From contig CAXXIF010000019.1 of assembly GCA_963677375.2 (NCBI GenBank), positions 1 to 64,000 on the forward strand: DNA of 64,000 nucleotides, written 5' to 3'. The stretch comes from Pseudaeromonas sp963677375 (GTDB lineage Bacteria > Pseudomonadota > Gammaproteobacteria > Enterobacterales > Aeromonadaceae). Shown piece after piece: positions 31,242 through 40,905 of the stretch. A program made the translations under genes and the position numbers. A model generated the notes under the pieces. That model had not been told where the DNA came from, searched no databases, and saw only the letters and a program-made list of their open reading frames with translations. The first letter of the stretch is position 1. Each line of letters begins with the position of its first letter.

Positions 31242-34103
31242 ATGTCTGATTTACCCTCTCTGCTTCAAGAACAGGCCGATCGTCACTGGCAACGCCTGGT
31301 CTCGCGACTGGATGCGGAACAGCTTGCCGTTCTGACGCCCCGTCAGCCCGAGCTACTGCCTCTCTTTGCGCTTTCCGATTTCATCGCCGAGTCCGCTATT
31401 TATTCCCCCAATCTGCTGATCGAGTTGCTACGTGGCGATGAGTTGCAGCGGGCCGAACGCTATGAGGATTATGCACCCGCGCTGGCACTCGAACTGGCGG
31501 CTGTCCATGACGAAGAGAGTCTCAAGCAACGACTGCGGCGTTTCCGGCGCCACCATATGATGGTGATTGCCTGGCGTGAGCTGTCGGGTCAGGCTGCCGT
31601 TGAAGAGAGCTTCATCCATCTATCGCGCCTGGCCGATGCGCTGATCACTCAAGCTCTGGCCTGGTTGTATGCCAAGGCGTGTCGCGAGCTGGGAACCCCG
31701 GTCAATGAGGCCGGAGTCCCTCAGGAGCTGGTGATCCTGGGCATGGGTAAGCTGGGTGGCGGGGAGCTCAACTTTTCTTCCGATATCGATCTGATTTTCA
31801 GCTTTCCGGAAAACGGCCAGACTCAGGGCGGGCGCCGGGCTCTGGATAATCAGACGTTCTTCATCCGCTTAGGGCAGCAACTGATCAACGTCTTGCACCA
31901 AACCACCGCCGATGGTCAGGTCTTTCGGGTCGACATGCGCCTGCGTCCATTCGGGGATGCAGGTCCGCTGGCCGTCAGTTTTGCGGCTATGGAGGACTAT
32001 TATCAGCACCACGGTCGTAGCTGGGAGCGCTATGCCATGCTCAAGGCGCGGGTGCTGGGGCCGCAAACCGCGGCCGGCGAGGAGTTGCAGCAGCTGTTAC
32101 GCCCCTTCATCTATCGTCGCTATATCGACTTCGGAGCCATTGACTCACTGCGCAAGATGAAGGGCATGATCGAGGCAGAAGTCCGGCGCAAGGGACTCAA
32201 GGACAATATCAAGCTGGGGGCGGGCGGGATCCGCGAAGTGGAATTCATCGCTCAGGTTTATCAGCTGATCCGGGGTGGCCGGGAGCGGGCGTTGCAGATC
32301 CGTCATCTGCCGGATGTGCTGACCGAGCTGGGGCGTAGCGGGGCTCTGCCTTCTTCGAGTGTCGATGGGTTGCTGGCCAGTTATCGCTTCTTGCGCCGGG
32401 TCGAAAATATCCTGCAAGAAATCGGTGATCAGCAAACCCAGACCCTGCCGGACAGCGAGCGGGATCGGTTGCGACTGGTGACTGTATTGGGATGTGCCGA
32501 TTGGAGCAGCTTCTATCGCCAACTGCAGGAGGTCATGGCTCTGGTGCGACGGGAATTTGTGGCCGTGATTGGTGATGACGAGTCCGAACAGGATGATGTG
32601 CCCCAGATCTGGCATGACCTCTGGTTGACGGATCTGACTCAGGAGGAGACAACGCCGTTGTTGCTGCCGCTGTGCCCGAGTGAGGGGGAGCGGTTGGCCA
32701 GTGCTCTGGTCGCGTTTCGTCTCGAGTGCCAACGCCGGGCCGTTGGTCCCCAGGGACGAGAGGCTCTCAACCGGCTGATGCCTCGTCTGTTGTTGGCAAT
32801 TTCCACGCACGTGACACCGGCGGCCCTGTTTGAGCGGGTGCACGGGCTACTCAGCCAGATCGTGACCCGCTCGGCTTATCTGCAGCTGCTGGTGGAAAAC
32901 CAGGGCGTCTTGAATCAACTGTTGAAGTTGTGCGATGCCAGTGGCGTGGTCGCCAGTCAGTTGGCGCGCTTCCCGATCCTGCTGGATGAGTTACTGGACC
33001 CGCAACATCTGTATCATCCGACGCCGCTGGATCACTACCAGGACGAGTTGCGGCAATATCTGATGCGCGTCCCCGAAGAGGATGTAGAGCAGCAGATGGA
33101 AGCGCTGCGGCAGTTCAAGCAGATCCAGTTATTGCGGATCAGTGCCGCCGATATTGCCGGGGCCTTGCCGCTGATGAAGGTCAGTGACCACCTCACCTGG
33201 TTGGCTGAAGCCATCCTCGAAGAGGTGGTGTCCCAGGCTTGGACCCAACTGACGGCCCGCTACGGTCTACCGCCTCATGCCCGGCAAACCGGCGAGCGGA
33301 GTTTCTGTGTGGTGGCCTATGGCAAGCTGGGCGGTATCGAGCTTGGCTATGGCTCAGATCTGGATCTGGTCTTCTTGCATGGCGGTGATCCGGCTGGTGT
33401 GACTGATGGGGATCGTCCCATCGATGTGCGACAGTTTTATGTGCGCCTGGCCCAGCGCATTCTGCATCTGTTCAGTACCCGCACGCCCTCCGGTATTTTG
33501 TACGAAGTGGATATGCGTCTGCGCCCCTCCGGGGATTCCGGGTTACTGGTCTCCTCCCTGCATGCTTATGAGCACTACCTCAACCATGAAGCCTGGACTT
33601 GGGAGCATCAGGCTCTGGTCCGTGCCCGGGCTGTGGTCGGGGAGAACGCCATAGTGACCGAATTCAAGCAAATCCGGCAGTTGGTGCTGAGTCGGCACCG
33701 TGAGCTGGCCCATTTGCAGCAGGAGGTGGTCGCGATGCGGGACAAGATGCGCAACCATCTGCTACGGGGTAGCAGCGAGGAGTACGATCTCAAGCAAGGC
33801 CATGGCGGCATGACCGATATCGAGTTCATGGCCCAGTTTCTGGTGCTGGCTCATGCCGAGGCCCATCCCCGGACTCTGACCCAGTGGAGTGATAACGTGC
33901 GGATCTTTGAAACCTGTGCCGAGGTGGGGCTCCTGAATGATGAGGAAGCAACACACCTGAAAAAAGCCTATCTGGCGATCCGGGATATGGCTCATCGCTG
34001 CACGCTCTCCGGTCACAGCCGGATCGTCGGGGCTGGAGAGTTGCTGACGGAGCGAGCATGGGTCAGCGAGTTATGGGACAAGTTGCTGGGTCACGCCGGC
34101 TAA
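31242..34103 (+). CDS. glnE: Glutamine synthetase adenylyltransferase/deadenylylase
   Basis: Bifunctional enzyme that adenylylates GlnA under nitrogen excess and removes the group under nitrogen limitation, directed by PII. 953 residues from ATG 31242 (AGGAAG upstream; the frame also opens at 31227). Two nucleotidyltransferase domains carry the metal motifs GMGKLGGGELNFSSDIDLIF (about 170) and AYGKLGGIELGYGSDLDLVF (about 695), the N- and C-terminal catalytic sites. Length is close to E. coli GlnE (946). Confidence 0.97.
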   Translation: MSDLPSLLQEQADRHWQRLVSRLDAEQLAVLTPRQPELLPLFALSDFIAESAIYSPNLLIELLRGDELQRAERYEDYAPALALELAAVHDEESLKQRLRRFRRHHMMVIAWRELSGQAAVEESFIHLSRLADALITQALAWLYAKACRELGTPVNEAGVPQELVILGMGKLGGGELNFSSDIDLIFSFPENGQTQGGRRALDNQTFFIRLGQQLINVLHQTTADGQVFRVDMRLRPFGDAGPLAVSFAAMEDYYQHHGRSWERYAMLKARVLGPQTAAGEELQQLLRPFIYRRYIDFGAIDSLRKMKGMIEAEVRRKGLKDNIKLGAGGIREVEFIAQVYQLIRGGRERALQIRHLPDVLTELGRSGALPSSSVDGLLASYRFLRRVENILQEIGDQQTQTLPDSERDRLRLVTVLGCADWSSFYRQLQEVMALVRREFVAVIGDDESEQDDVPQIWHDLWLTDLTQEETTPLLLPLCPSEGERLASALVAFRLECQRRAVGPQGREALNRLMPRLLLAISTHVTPAALFERVHGLLSQIVTRSAYLQLLVENQGVLNQLLKLCDASGVVASQLARFPILLDELLDPQHLYHPTPLDHYQDELRQYLMRVPEEDVEQQMEALRQFKQIQLLRISAADIAGALPLMKVSDHLTWLAEAILEEVVSQAWTQLTARYGLPPHARQTGERSFCVVAYGKLGGIELGYGSDLDLVFLHGGDPAGVTDGDRPIDVRQFYVRLAQRILHLFSTRTPSGILYEVDMRLRPSGDSGLLVSSLHAYEHYLNHEAWTWEHQALVRARAVVGENAIVTEFKQIRQLVLSRHRELAHLQQEVVAMRDKMRNHLLRGSSEEYDLKQGHGGMTDIEFMAQFLVLAHAEAHPRTLTQWSDNVRIFETCAEVGLLNDEEATHLKKAYLAIRDMAHRCTLSGHSRIVGAGELLTERAWVSELWDKLLGHAG

Positions 34104-34120
34104 GAGCACGGCGCTCACCA

Positions 34121-34155
34121 CAAAAAAGGCAATGCAGGGCGCATTGCCTTTTTTG
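34121..34155. terminator. Bidirectional terminator between glnE and lpxL
   Basis: CAAAAAAGGCAATGC agggc GCATTGCCTTTTTTG, symmetric with A- and T-runs on both sides. Confidence 0.95.
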
Positions 34156-34181
34156 TGACCGAGCCCCCTGCGCGCAGGGGC

Positions 34182-35108
34182 TCAATACAGCGAGGCATCC
34201 TCTTTGCTGGGGCGGGTCTTGAAGCGGCGATGGAGCCACATATATTGCTCCGGAGCCTGGCGCACGGCTGCCTCGATCACCTGATTACTGCGGGTGGCAT
34301 CGGCGATCTCATTCCCAGTGGGAAAATCTTGTAATGGGGCTTCGATCACCAGCTTATAGCCACCGGTGGGCAGACGCAGGGTGTAGCAGGGTAATACCAC
34401 GGCATTTTTGACCCGAGCCAGAGTCGCTGTGCCTGTGATGGTTGCGCTCTGTTCGACGGCGAAAAAGGGGACAAAGACGCTGGCATGGCGACCATAGTCA
34501 TGGTCTGGCGCATACCAGAGGGCATCCCCTTTTCGCAGCGCCTTGATCATGCCCTTGATATCGCCACGATCCAGCAGGCACTTGTTGGAACGGGTGCGCC
34601 CGCGCACCTGAGCATATTCCAGCACCGGATTATCATTGGGTCGATAGACGCCGACGCCGGGATGTAACATGCCGAACATACGGGCATTGAGTTCCAGGGT
34701 CATGAAGTGACACGAGAGCAACAGCATGCCTTCACCACCGGCGACCGCGGTCCGGACATGTTCATCGCCTTCGATCTGCATGAAACGACGGATTCGACGA
34801 TCCGGCCAGAACCAGGCGATCCCGGTCTCAAAGACGGCACAACCCACGCTCTCGAAGTTGGCGATCAGTAACCGTTCCCGCGCCTCGTCATCCAGCTCCG
34901 GTAACGCCAATTGCAGATTGCGGCGAGCGATTTGTACCCGGCGTTTGAGGAGGGACATGGCGGTACGACCCAATTGACGGCCCAGAGCCATCTGCCAGCT
35001 ATAGGGTAATTGCACCAGTGACCAGAGCAGACCCAGTCCGCCCCAGAGCGGCCAATGACGGGGGGTAAACATGGCCCAACGCAGGCGAACTGTGGGGGCT
35101 GAAGACAT
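34182..35108 (-). CDS. lpxL: Lipid A acyltransferase (LpxL/HtrB family)
   Basis: Kdo2-lipid IVA late acyltransferase, adding a secondary acyl chain to lipid A at the inner membrane. About 308 residues from ATG 35108 (GGAG seven bases upstream). Motif HFMTLE (HX4E catalytic) at about 135. PDHDYGRHASVFVPFFAVEQ and ATITGTATLARVKNAVVLPC are typical LpxL blocks. One N-terminal hydrophobic segment anchors it. LpxL versus LpxP/LpxM cannot be settled from sequence alone; LpxL is the best fit. Confidence 0.88.
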   Translation of the reverse strand: MSSAPTVRLRWAMFTPRHWPLWGGLGLLWSLVQLPYSWQMALGRQLGRTAMSLLKRRVQIARRNLQLALPELDDEARERLLIANFESVGCAVFETGIAWFWPDRRIRRFMQIEGDEHVRTAVAGGEGMLLLSCHFMTLELNARMFGMLHPGVGVYRPNDNPVLEYAQVRGRTRSNKCLLDRGDIKGMIKALRKGDALWYAPDHDYGRHASVFVPFFAVEQSATITGTATLARVKNAVVLPCYTLRLPTGGYKLVIEAPLQDFPTGNEIADATRSNQVIEAAVRQAPEQYMWLHRRFKTRPSKEDASLY

Positions 35109-35230
35109 CAGAATTCTCCGCAATTTGAGATGGAAACGCCTCGCATGCTAGCAGATTTGCCTTGCATCAGGCGAATCGACGTTCGCTGTGTGCTAGACTG
35201 CGTCGGGATTTTTTTTGTGAGAGTCTGATG

Positions 35231-36661
35231 ATGAAGGTCACACTGCCTGATTTTGAGAAGGCCCGAGTATTAGTTGTGGGCGATGTCATGCTGGACCGGT
35301 ATTGGTCTGGTCCCACGGGTCGTATTTCTCCCGAAGCGCCCGTTCCTGTGGTCAAGGTTGAGCACAATGAGGAGCGCCCCGGCGGTGCTGCTAACGTGGC
35401 ATTGAACGTCGCAGCACTCGGTGCTCACTCCATTTTACTGGGGTTGACCGGTCAGGACGAGGCGGCCACCGTCTTGGCTGACAAGTTGACTTCGGTTGGG
35501 GTCGAGAGTGATTTTGTGCGCCTGTCCGAGTTTCCGACCATCACCAAGTTGCGCATTCTCAGTCGCAACCAGCAATTGCTGCGGCTGGATTTTGAGGAGG
35601 GATTCCACGGTGTGGACCCTTCACCTCTGCTGACCAAGACGCAGGCGGCCCTATCCCGGGTCGATGTGCTGATCCTCTCTGATTATGGCAAAGGAGCCTT
35701 GGCGGCTGTCCAGCAGATGATTACTCTGGCGCGAGCGGCTGGCATTCCGGTACTGGTCGACCCCAAGGGCACCGATTTCGAAAAATATCGAGGTGCGACT
35801 CTGCTGACCCCCAATATGTCCGAATTCGAGGCCGTGGTGGGTAAGGTGCGCGATGAGCAGGATCTGGTGAAAAAGGGGCTGGAGTTGGTACAGCGGTTTG
35901 AGCTGGCCGCCTTGCTGGTCACTCGATCCGAACATGGTATGACCCTGATCCGGGCCGGGGAGGAAGAGTTGCATCTGCCCGCGCAGGCTCATGAGGTCTT
36001 CGATGTGACTGGTGCCGGTGATACTGTGATTGGCACCCTGGCCACGGCCCTGGCCGCTGGGAAGTCACTGGCTGAATCCTGTGCGCTGGCTAATACCGCG
36101 GCTGGAATTGTGGTTGGCAAGCTGGGTACCTCGACTGTCAGCCCGATCGAGCTGGCCAATGCCGTGTATGGTGAACATGAATCCGGTTTTGGTGTGGTGA
36201 GCGAGCAGCAATTGAAGTTTGCCGTCGATGGCGCTCGTCGTCGGGGCGAACGCATTGTCATGACCAATGGCTGCTTCGATATTCTGCATGCCGGTCACGT
36301 CTCTTACCTGCAGAGTGCGCGGAAATTGGGGGATCGCCTGATCGTCGCGGTCAATGATGATGCCTCGGTCAGCCGTCTGAAGGGCCCCGGTCGTCCGGTT
36401 AACCCGGTGGATCGCCGGATGGCGGTGCTGGCGGGGTTAGGCGCTGTGGATTGGGTAGTACCTTTTAGCGAAGATACGCCGCGCCGCGTCATTGCCGAGA
36501 TGCTGCCGGATCTGCTGGTCAAAGGCGGGGATTATCAACCCCAGGAGATCGCCGGTTATGAAGAGGTGACCGCTAACGGAGGCGAGGTCTTGGTTCTCAA
36601 TTTTGAGGATGGGTGCTCTACCAGCGCCATCATTCGCACCATCATCGAGCGCGAATCCTGA
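35231..36661 (+). CDS. hldE: Bifunctional heptose-7-phosphate kinase / heptose-1-phosphate adenylyltransferase
   Basis: Makes ADP-heptose for the LPS core. 476 residues from ATG 35231 (ATGATG pair; 35228 is equally possible), beginning KVTLPDFEKARVLVVGDVML. N-terminal PfkB-type kinase (about 1-315) with EERPGGAANVALNVAALGAH and the catalytic DVTGAGDTVIGTLATALAAG. C-terminal nucleotidyltransferase (about 340-470) with the HxGH motif NGCFDILHAGHVSYL. Length equals E. coli HldE (477). Confidence 0.98.
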   Translation: MKVTLPDFEKARVLVVGDVMLDRYWSGPTGRISPEAPVPVVKVEHNEERPGGAANVALNVAALGAHSILLGLTGQDEAATVLADKLTSVGVESDFVRLSEFPTITKLRILSRNQQLLRLDFEEGFHGVDPSPLLTKTQAALSRVDVLILSDYGKGALAAVQQMITLARAAGIPVLVDPKGTDFEKYRGATLLTPNMSEFEAVVGKVRDEQDLVKKGLELVQRFELAALLVTRSEHGMTLIRAGEEELHLPAQAHEVFDVTGAGDTVIGTLATALAAGKSLAESCALANTAAGIVVGKLGTSTVSPIELANAVYGEHESGFGVVSEQQLKFAVDGARRRGERIVMTNGCFDILHAGHVSYLQSARKLGDRLIVAVNDDASVSRLKGPGRPVNPVDRRMAVLAGLGAVDWVVPFSEDTPRRVIAEMLPDLLVKGGDYQPQEIAGYEEVTANGGEVLVLNFEDGCSTSAIIRTIIERES

Positions 36662-36681
36662 GTGTTGGTATCAGGTGCAAT

Positions 36682-36709
36682 AAGGCCAGCCAAGCGCTGG
36701 CCTTTTTTG
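36682..36709 (+). terminator. Terminator after hldE
   Basis: AAGGCCAGC caagc GCTGGCCTTTTTTG. Confidence 0.92.
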
Positions 36710-36770
36710 TTTCCCATGAAAAACGGATGACAGCCGGGACTGTCATCCGTTGATATGGTGATCGCGTGAA

Positions 36771-37217
36771 TCAGGCGCTCTTCTTGGTAACCGGGAATTG
36801 ACGATCCAGCATGATATAGAGAGCCAGGGCCAAGCTGCCTTCCCCGAAGAAGCGTTTCACGCCATCCAGATCTTCCACTGTAGTTGCCTGGTAGCTTTTC
36901 TCTTCGTTGTCGATCAGCGTCATGCGTTGGCACACGTACTTGTTCGCGCGAGTCTGGAACAGTTTCAGATAGGCCAGACGACGGCCGTCCTTGATATGAC
37001 GCTCTTCCACGTTACACACTTGCCAGCCGAGGAAAATAATATCGCGGCCATTGTCACGGGTCACGGTTTGCTCTTGGGGCTCGTTAGTCAGTTGATCACA
37101 CAGATCCGGACGCTCCTTGATAATGGCATCCAGGTGTTCCTGATCGCTCACTGCGTGCAGTGTGCCACTCTGCGGGCTCTGCCCAAAGAGTTGCTTGGCT
37201 TTATCCCACAAACTCAT
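36771..37217 (-). CDS. Conserved-looking cytosolic protein of unknown function (about 148 residues)
   Basis: I do not recognise the family. Start ATG 37217 (SLWDKAKQLFGQSPQSGTLH) is preceded by GAAGGAGGCACGC; an ATG at 37232 lies just upstream in frame. It has a soluble alpha/beta composition (IIFLGWQVCNVEERHIKDGR, LFQTRANKYVCQRMTLIDNE) and ends with a hydrophobic helix LALALYIMLDRQF. No signal peptide or cysteine motif. It stands alone between the hldE terminator and tolC. Translation signals and composition support a real gene. Confidence 0.7.
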   Translation of the reverse strand: MSLWDKAKQLFGQSPQSGTLHAVSDQEHLDAIIKERPDLCDQLTNEPQEQTVTRDNGRDIIFLGWQVCNVEERHIKDGRRLAYLKLFQTRANKYVCQRMTLIDNEEKSYQATTVEDLDGVKRFFGEGSLALALYIMLDRQFPVTKKSA

Positions 37218-37356
37218 GCGTGCCTCCTTCAATCAGCACAAAACCGGTAACGAACAAAGTTACTGAAGATGTTGATAAGTTGGATGTTAACCGCTTACAA
37301 GGGTTGGAAACGCGATCAAGCTCGAAAGAGCGAAAAGCAAACAGTTAATAAATGTA

Positions 37357-37377
37357 AAAGGCGCCAACAGGCGCCTT
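37357..37377 (-). terminator. Terminator after tolC
   Basis: AAGGCGCC aaca GGCGCCTT stem; on the minus strand it is followed by TTACATTT, a modest T-tail. Confidence 0.7.
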
Positions 37378-37395
37378 GATATCTCGTGGTAACAC

Positions 37396-38706
37396 TCAGC
37401 CTTTTTTCAGACCATTATTTACTTCGATGATATCTTGTTCTTGCAGGTTTCCGGCGACCTGCTTGAGTTGCAGGCGCTTGAGGATGTAGTTGTAACGAGC
37501 GGCGGAGAGCTGTTGCTTGGCCGAGTAGAGCTTACGGGTGGCATCCAGCAAATCGACTATGGTCCGGGTACCTACCTCATAGCCTGCACGAGTGGCGGTC
37601 AGGGCACTCTCGGCAGAAATTACGGATTGTTGATAGGCGCGAACCGTACCGATAGCCGCATTCACGTCGTTGTAGTTGCGATAGAGGTTGGCCTGAATGG
37701 TGCGATGACTCTTTTCCAGAGCCTCACTGGCGGAGACATAGTTGAACTGTGCTTGTTTCACCCGTGAATCGACGGCGCCGCCGGTGTACAGGGGCAGGTT
37801 GAATTTGAAACCTATGTTGGCGGAGTTCAGGGTGCCATCATCATAGGAGGGGCCATCGTTCTTGTAATTGGTGTAATTGCTGCCCAGATTGGCGCCCAGA
37901 TCCAGCGTTGGATCATTGCCAGTTTGTGCCAGGTCGATCTGCTGCTTGGCAATATCCTTGGCGATACGTTGTTGATGCAATTGCAGGTTGTTCTCGTCTG
38001 CCAGTTTCATCCAGCTGTCGGAGTTTTCAACGAGAGCCACCGGTGTAAAGCGAGAGGTATCCAGCAGATCCAGTTGTTTGTGTTCAAAACCGGTGAGTTG
38101 ACGCAAGCCTTCGTAGCTATTGGCCAGAGCATTTTCAGCAATGATCACATCGGCACTGGCCAGGTCGTAGGCGGCCTTGGCTTCATGTACGTCGGTAATG
38201 GCGGTCATGCCGACGTTATAGCGTTGCTGGGTTTCGTCCAGCTGGCGTTTCAACGCATCCAGGTTGGCATTGGCATATTCGAGGGTATCTTTGGCCGACA
38301 GTACCGAGAAATAGGCGTCCGATGTTCGTACGATCAGTGCCTGCTTCTCGTAGTTGTATCCGACGTCGGTCTGGGTGGCTTGTTTCTCGGATAGGTCGCT
38401 GTTGATCCAGTTACTGCGGCGATAGATGGCTTGTGACAAGCCCAATGAAGCACCAGCGGTACCCGCAGTTTGCTTATCATCCTGGTTGGTCTTCTGATAG
38501 TTCAGATCGGCACCCAAGTTGATTTGGGGCAGGTTGGCCGCTTGTGCTTCATTGATCTTTTCGAAGGCCGCATCGCGTTGTGCCTTGGCTTCCAGTAGCT
38601 GAGGATCCTTTTCCTGCGCTTGGCGATAAATATCGAGCAGGTTTTCTGCGTTGGCGAACCCGCTGAAACTCATCACGATGAGGGCGGACAATAGACGCTT
38701 GTTCAT
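37396..38706 (-). CDS. tolC: Outer membrane channel protein TolC
   Basis: Trimeric outer-membrane exit duct for tripartite efflux and type I secretion. 436 residues from ATG 38706 (GGAGAAG upstream; the frame opens at 38784). Signal peptide NKRLLSALIVMSFSGFANA. Repeated alpha-barrel halves with EKDPQLLEAKAQRDAAFEKI and NLYRNYNDVNAAIGTVRAYQ, and beta-strand segments. Divergent from nudF, as in E. coli (tolC / nudF-yqiB-cpdA-yqiA-parE). Confidence 0.97.
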   Translation of the reverse strand: MNKRLLSALIVMSFSGFANAENLLDIYRQAQEKDPQLLEAKAQRDAAFEKINEAQAANLPQINLGADLNYQKTNQDDKQTAGTAGASLGLSQAIYRRSNWINSDLSEKQATQTDVGYNYEKQALIVRTSDAYFSVLSAKDTLEYANANLDALKRQLDETQQRYNVGMTAITDVHEAKAAYDLASADVIIAENALANSYEGLRQLTGFEHKQLDLLDTSRFTPVALVENSDSWMKLADENNLQLHQQRIAKDIAKQQIDLAQTGNDPTLDLGANLGSNYTNYKNDGPSYDDGTLNSANIGFKFNLPLYTGGAVDSRVKQAQFNYVSASEALEKSHRTIQANLYRNYNDVNAAIGTVRAYQQSVISAESALTATRAGYEVGTRTIVDLLDATRKLYSAKQQLSAARYNYILKRLQLKQVAGNLQEQDIIEVNNGLKKG

Positions 38707-38965
38707 AAAATGGGCTTCTCCGAAAGATTCTGATTCAGATCGATTGATAACAACGTGACCGTCACGGCGATTGCCGGTTGACACCGATAGTGCCGAGTGT
38801 AAGTAAAAAAACAGTTAAGAGACATTACTATAGTGTCGAATAGGCGAAAAAAACCGCCCTCGGGCTTACCATCTACCTCGGGTTAAGGTTAACCTGCCTG
38901 CCTCACCGTCGCGTGCTTGCCACATCTTTTCATGCAGCCAGTAGATGGCTCTGTTGGAGTCTACC

Positions 38966-39617
38966 ATGTCTCAATCCCCCGCTCGCTGATGATCAGCACT
39001 TTACCTCTGCTGATGTCGAGATCCTGCATCAGGAAGCTTGCTTCCAGGGGTTCTTTCGTATGAATCGCTACACCCTGCGGCACAAGTTATTTGCCGGAGG
39101 TTGGTCAACTGCACTGACGCGAGAACTCTTTGAACGAGGCCATGCGGCGGCCATGCTGCCTTATGACCCGCGGCGGGATGAAGTGGTACTACTGGAACAG
39201 TTCCGGATTGGCGCCATAGATGGCCAGCGGACGCCCTGGCTGCTGGAGATGGTGGCCGGCATCATAGAGCCCGGAGAGGCGACTGACAGCGTCATTCGCC
39301 GCGAGGCAGAAGAGGAAGCTGGCCTGGCTGTGGGGCGAAGTCAGTTTGCAGTGAGTTATCTGGTCAGTCCGGGGGGAACCACGGAACGCATCGATGTGTT
39401 TGTCGGTGAGGTGGACAGCTCATTGGCCTCGGGTCTGCATGGTCTGGCCGAGGAGGGGGAGGATATTCGTGTGCACGTCGTCTCTCGCGAGCAGGCCTAT
39501 GCCTGGGTCGAGTCGGGGCGTATTGATAACGCCGCTACCGTAATTGCCCTGCAATGGCTGCAATTGCACCTGGATGCGGTGCGTCAGGCTTGGGCTGTGC
39601 CTGCGGATCATCCATGA
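38966..39617 (+). CDS. nudF: ADP-ribose pyrophosphatase, start disrupted by a likely 1-base insertion
   Basis: Nudix enzyme hydrolysing ADP-ribose. The body is intact: LEMVAGIIEPGEATDSVIRR then EAEEEAGLAV is the Nudix box, and DIRVHVVSREQAYAWVESGR is the NudF tail. The reading frame in the body has no good start upstream. An ATG at 38966 with GGAG eight bases before it is out of frame because of five Cs at 38976-38980. With four Cs it reads MSQSPLADDQHFTSADVEIL and joins the body. Either a sequence error or a real mutation; an in-frame internal ATG at 39061 would give a shorter protein. First gene of the nudF-yqiB-cpdA-yqiA-parE operon; its stop overlaps yqiB (ATGA). Confidence 0.9.
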
Positions 39618-40057
39618 TCACCCTCAAGAAGCGGCATGTTCCTGATTTGGCTAATTTGCATCGAGTTTGCGAAACCAACTACATGGGGCTTATGAAGTTG
39701 CTGCCGGCCGCTGCTTTTGAAAAGCAGGGATATGCGCTGAATGCCGCAGACGGACTATATTTCCGCTTACGCGTACTCGAAGAGAGCCGTTTCACCACGT
39801 TACTTGAAGTGGCGCAAAATAATGAAAACTTACCACAATATCTGAGGGCGTATTTGCAGGTGCGTCTGTATCATGACGCCCGCATGGCCGAAGTGTGTGT
39901 CAGCCAGCAGATTTCACGGCTGCGACCTAGTTATCATTACCCGAATGAACATATGCACCACAGAGACGAGAAAGAGCAGTGCAATCACTTTTTGGCCGAG
40001 TGGCTGCGTTTCTGTCTGGCTCATGGTTATGGTGTCTTTGAATTCAAACCAGATTAA
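39614..40057 (+). CDS. yqiB: DUF1249 protein YqiB
   Basis: A 147-residue DUF1249 protein of unknown biochemical function, always found with nudF and cpdA in gamma-proteobacteria. It starts ITLKKRHVPDLANLHRVCET and shows YLQVRLYHDARMAEVCVSQQ and a His-rich YHYPNEHMHHRDEKEQCN segment, perhaps metal-binding. The ATG overlaps the nudF stop by four bases. Confidence 0.9.
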   Translation: MITLKKRHVPDLANLHRVCETNYMGLMKLLPAAAFEKQGYALNAADGLYFRLRVLEESRFTTLLEVAQNNENLPQYLRAYLQVRLYHDARMAEVCVSQQISRLRPSYHYPNEHMHHRDEKEQCNHFLAEWLRFCLAHGYGVFEFKPD

Positions 40058-40080
40058 TTACCACGAAGAATCTAGCCCAA

Positions 40081-40905
40081 TTGGATACAGTTACTCTCCC
40101 TGTTGGTGACAGCAAGCAACCCATACGCCTGCTGCAGATCACGGACACGCATCTCTTTGCCCAGGCAGAGGGACAACTCTTGGGCATTCGCACGGCCGAT
40201 AGTCTGGCGGCTGTGCTGGCGGCTATCCAAGCCCAGCAACAGCCTTTTGATCTGGTCCTGGCGACCGGTGATCTCTCTCAGGACTACACCACGGACTCCT
40301 ATCGGCGCTTTGCCGACATGGCCAAACCGTTGGGGCAGCCCATCTTCTGGTTACCGGGCAATCATGATGACGGTCCGCTCATGCGTCAGGTGATGCCGGA
40401 CTTTGGCATCAGCAACGCCCAGCAAATCTTGCTGGAGAAGTGGCAGATCATCATGCTCGACACCCAGGTGTACAGCGTACCCCATGGTTGGCTCAAGCCG
40501 GAGCAAATGGGTTTCCTCGAACAGTGCCTGAATGAGCAGCCGGATCGGTTTACGCTGATCTGTCTGCATCACAATACCTTCCCGGTGGGGAGTACCTGGC
40601 TGGATCAGCATGACCTGAAAAATGGCCCGGACTTGTTGGCATTGCTGGCGCGTTTCCCCAATGTTCGCTTGGTGCTGTGTGGTCATGTGCATCAGGAAAC
40701 CGATCTGCAGCACAACGGCGTGCGCTTTATCTCGTCGCCCTCGACCTGTATTCAGTTTGAACCCTTGAGTCGCGACTTTGGTCTCGATAGCAAAGGACCG
40801 GGCTGGCGTTATCTGCAACTGTATGCCGATGGGCGTATCGAAACCCAGGTCCACCGTTTACCCGCCGGTTGCTTCATTCCCGATGGTGCTGCAGGCGGCT
40901 ATTAA
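40081..40905 (+). CDS. cpdA: 3',5'-cyclic-AMP phosphodiesterase
   Basis: Calcineurin-like metallophosphoesterase degrading cAMP, so lowering CRP activity. 274 residues, start TTG 40081 (DTVTLPVGDSKQPIRLLQIT, matching the E. coli N-terminus); the ribosome site is weak. Metal motifs ITDTHLF, ATGDLSQD, LPGNHDD and LCGHVHQETD are all present. Stop and yqiA start overlap (TAATG). It is in the nudF-parE operon. Confidence 0.96.
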   Translation: MDTVTLPVGDSKQPIRLLQITDTHLFAQAEGQLLGIRTADSLAAVLAAIQAQQQPFDLVLATGDLSQDYTTDSYRRFADMAKPLGQPIFWLPGNHDDGPLMRQVMPDFGISNAQQILLEKWQIIMLDTQVYSVPHGWLKPEQMGFLEQCLNEQPDRFTLICLHHNTFPVGSTWLDQHDLKNGPDLLALLARFPNVRLVLCGHVHQETDLQHNGVRFISSPSTCIQFEPLSRDFGLDSKGPGWRYLQLYADGRIETQVHRLPAGCFIPDGAAGGY

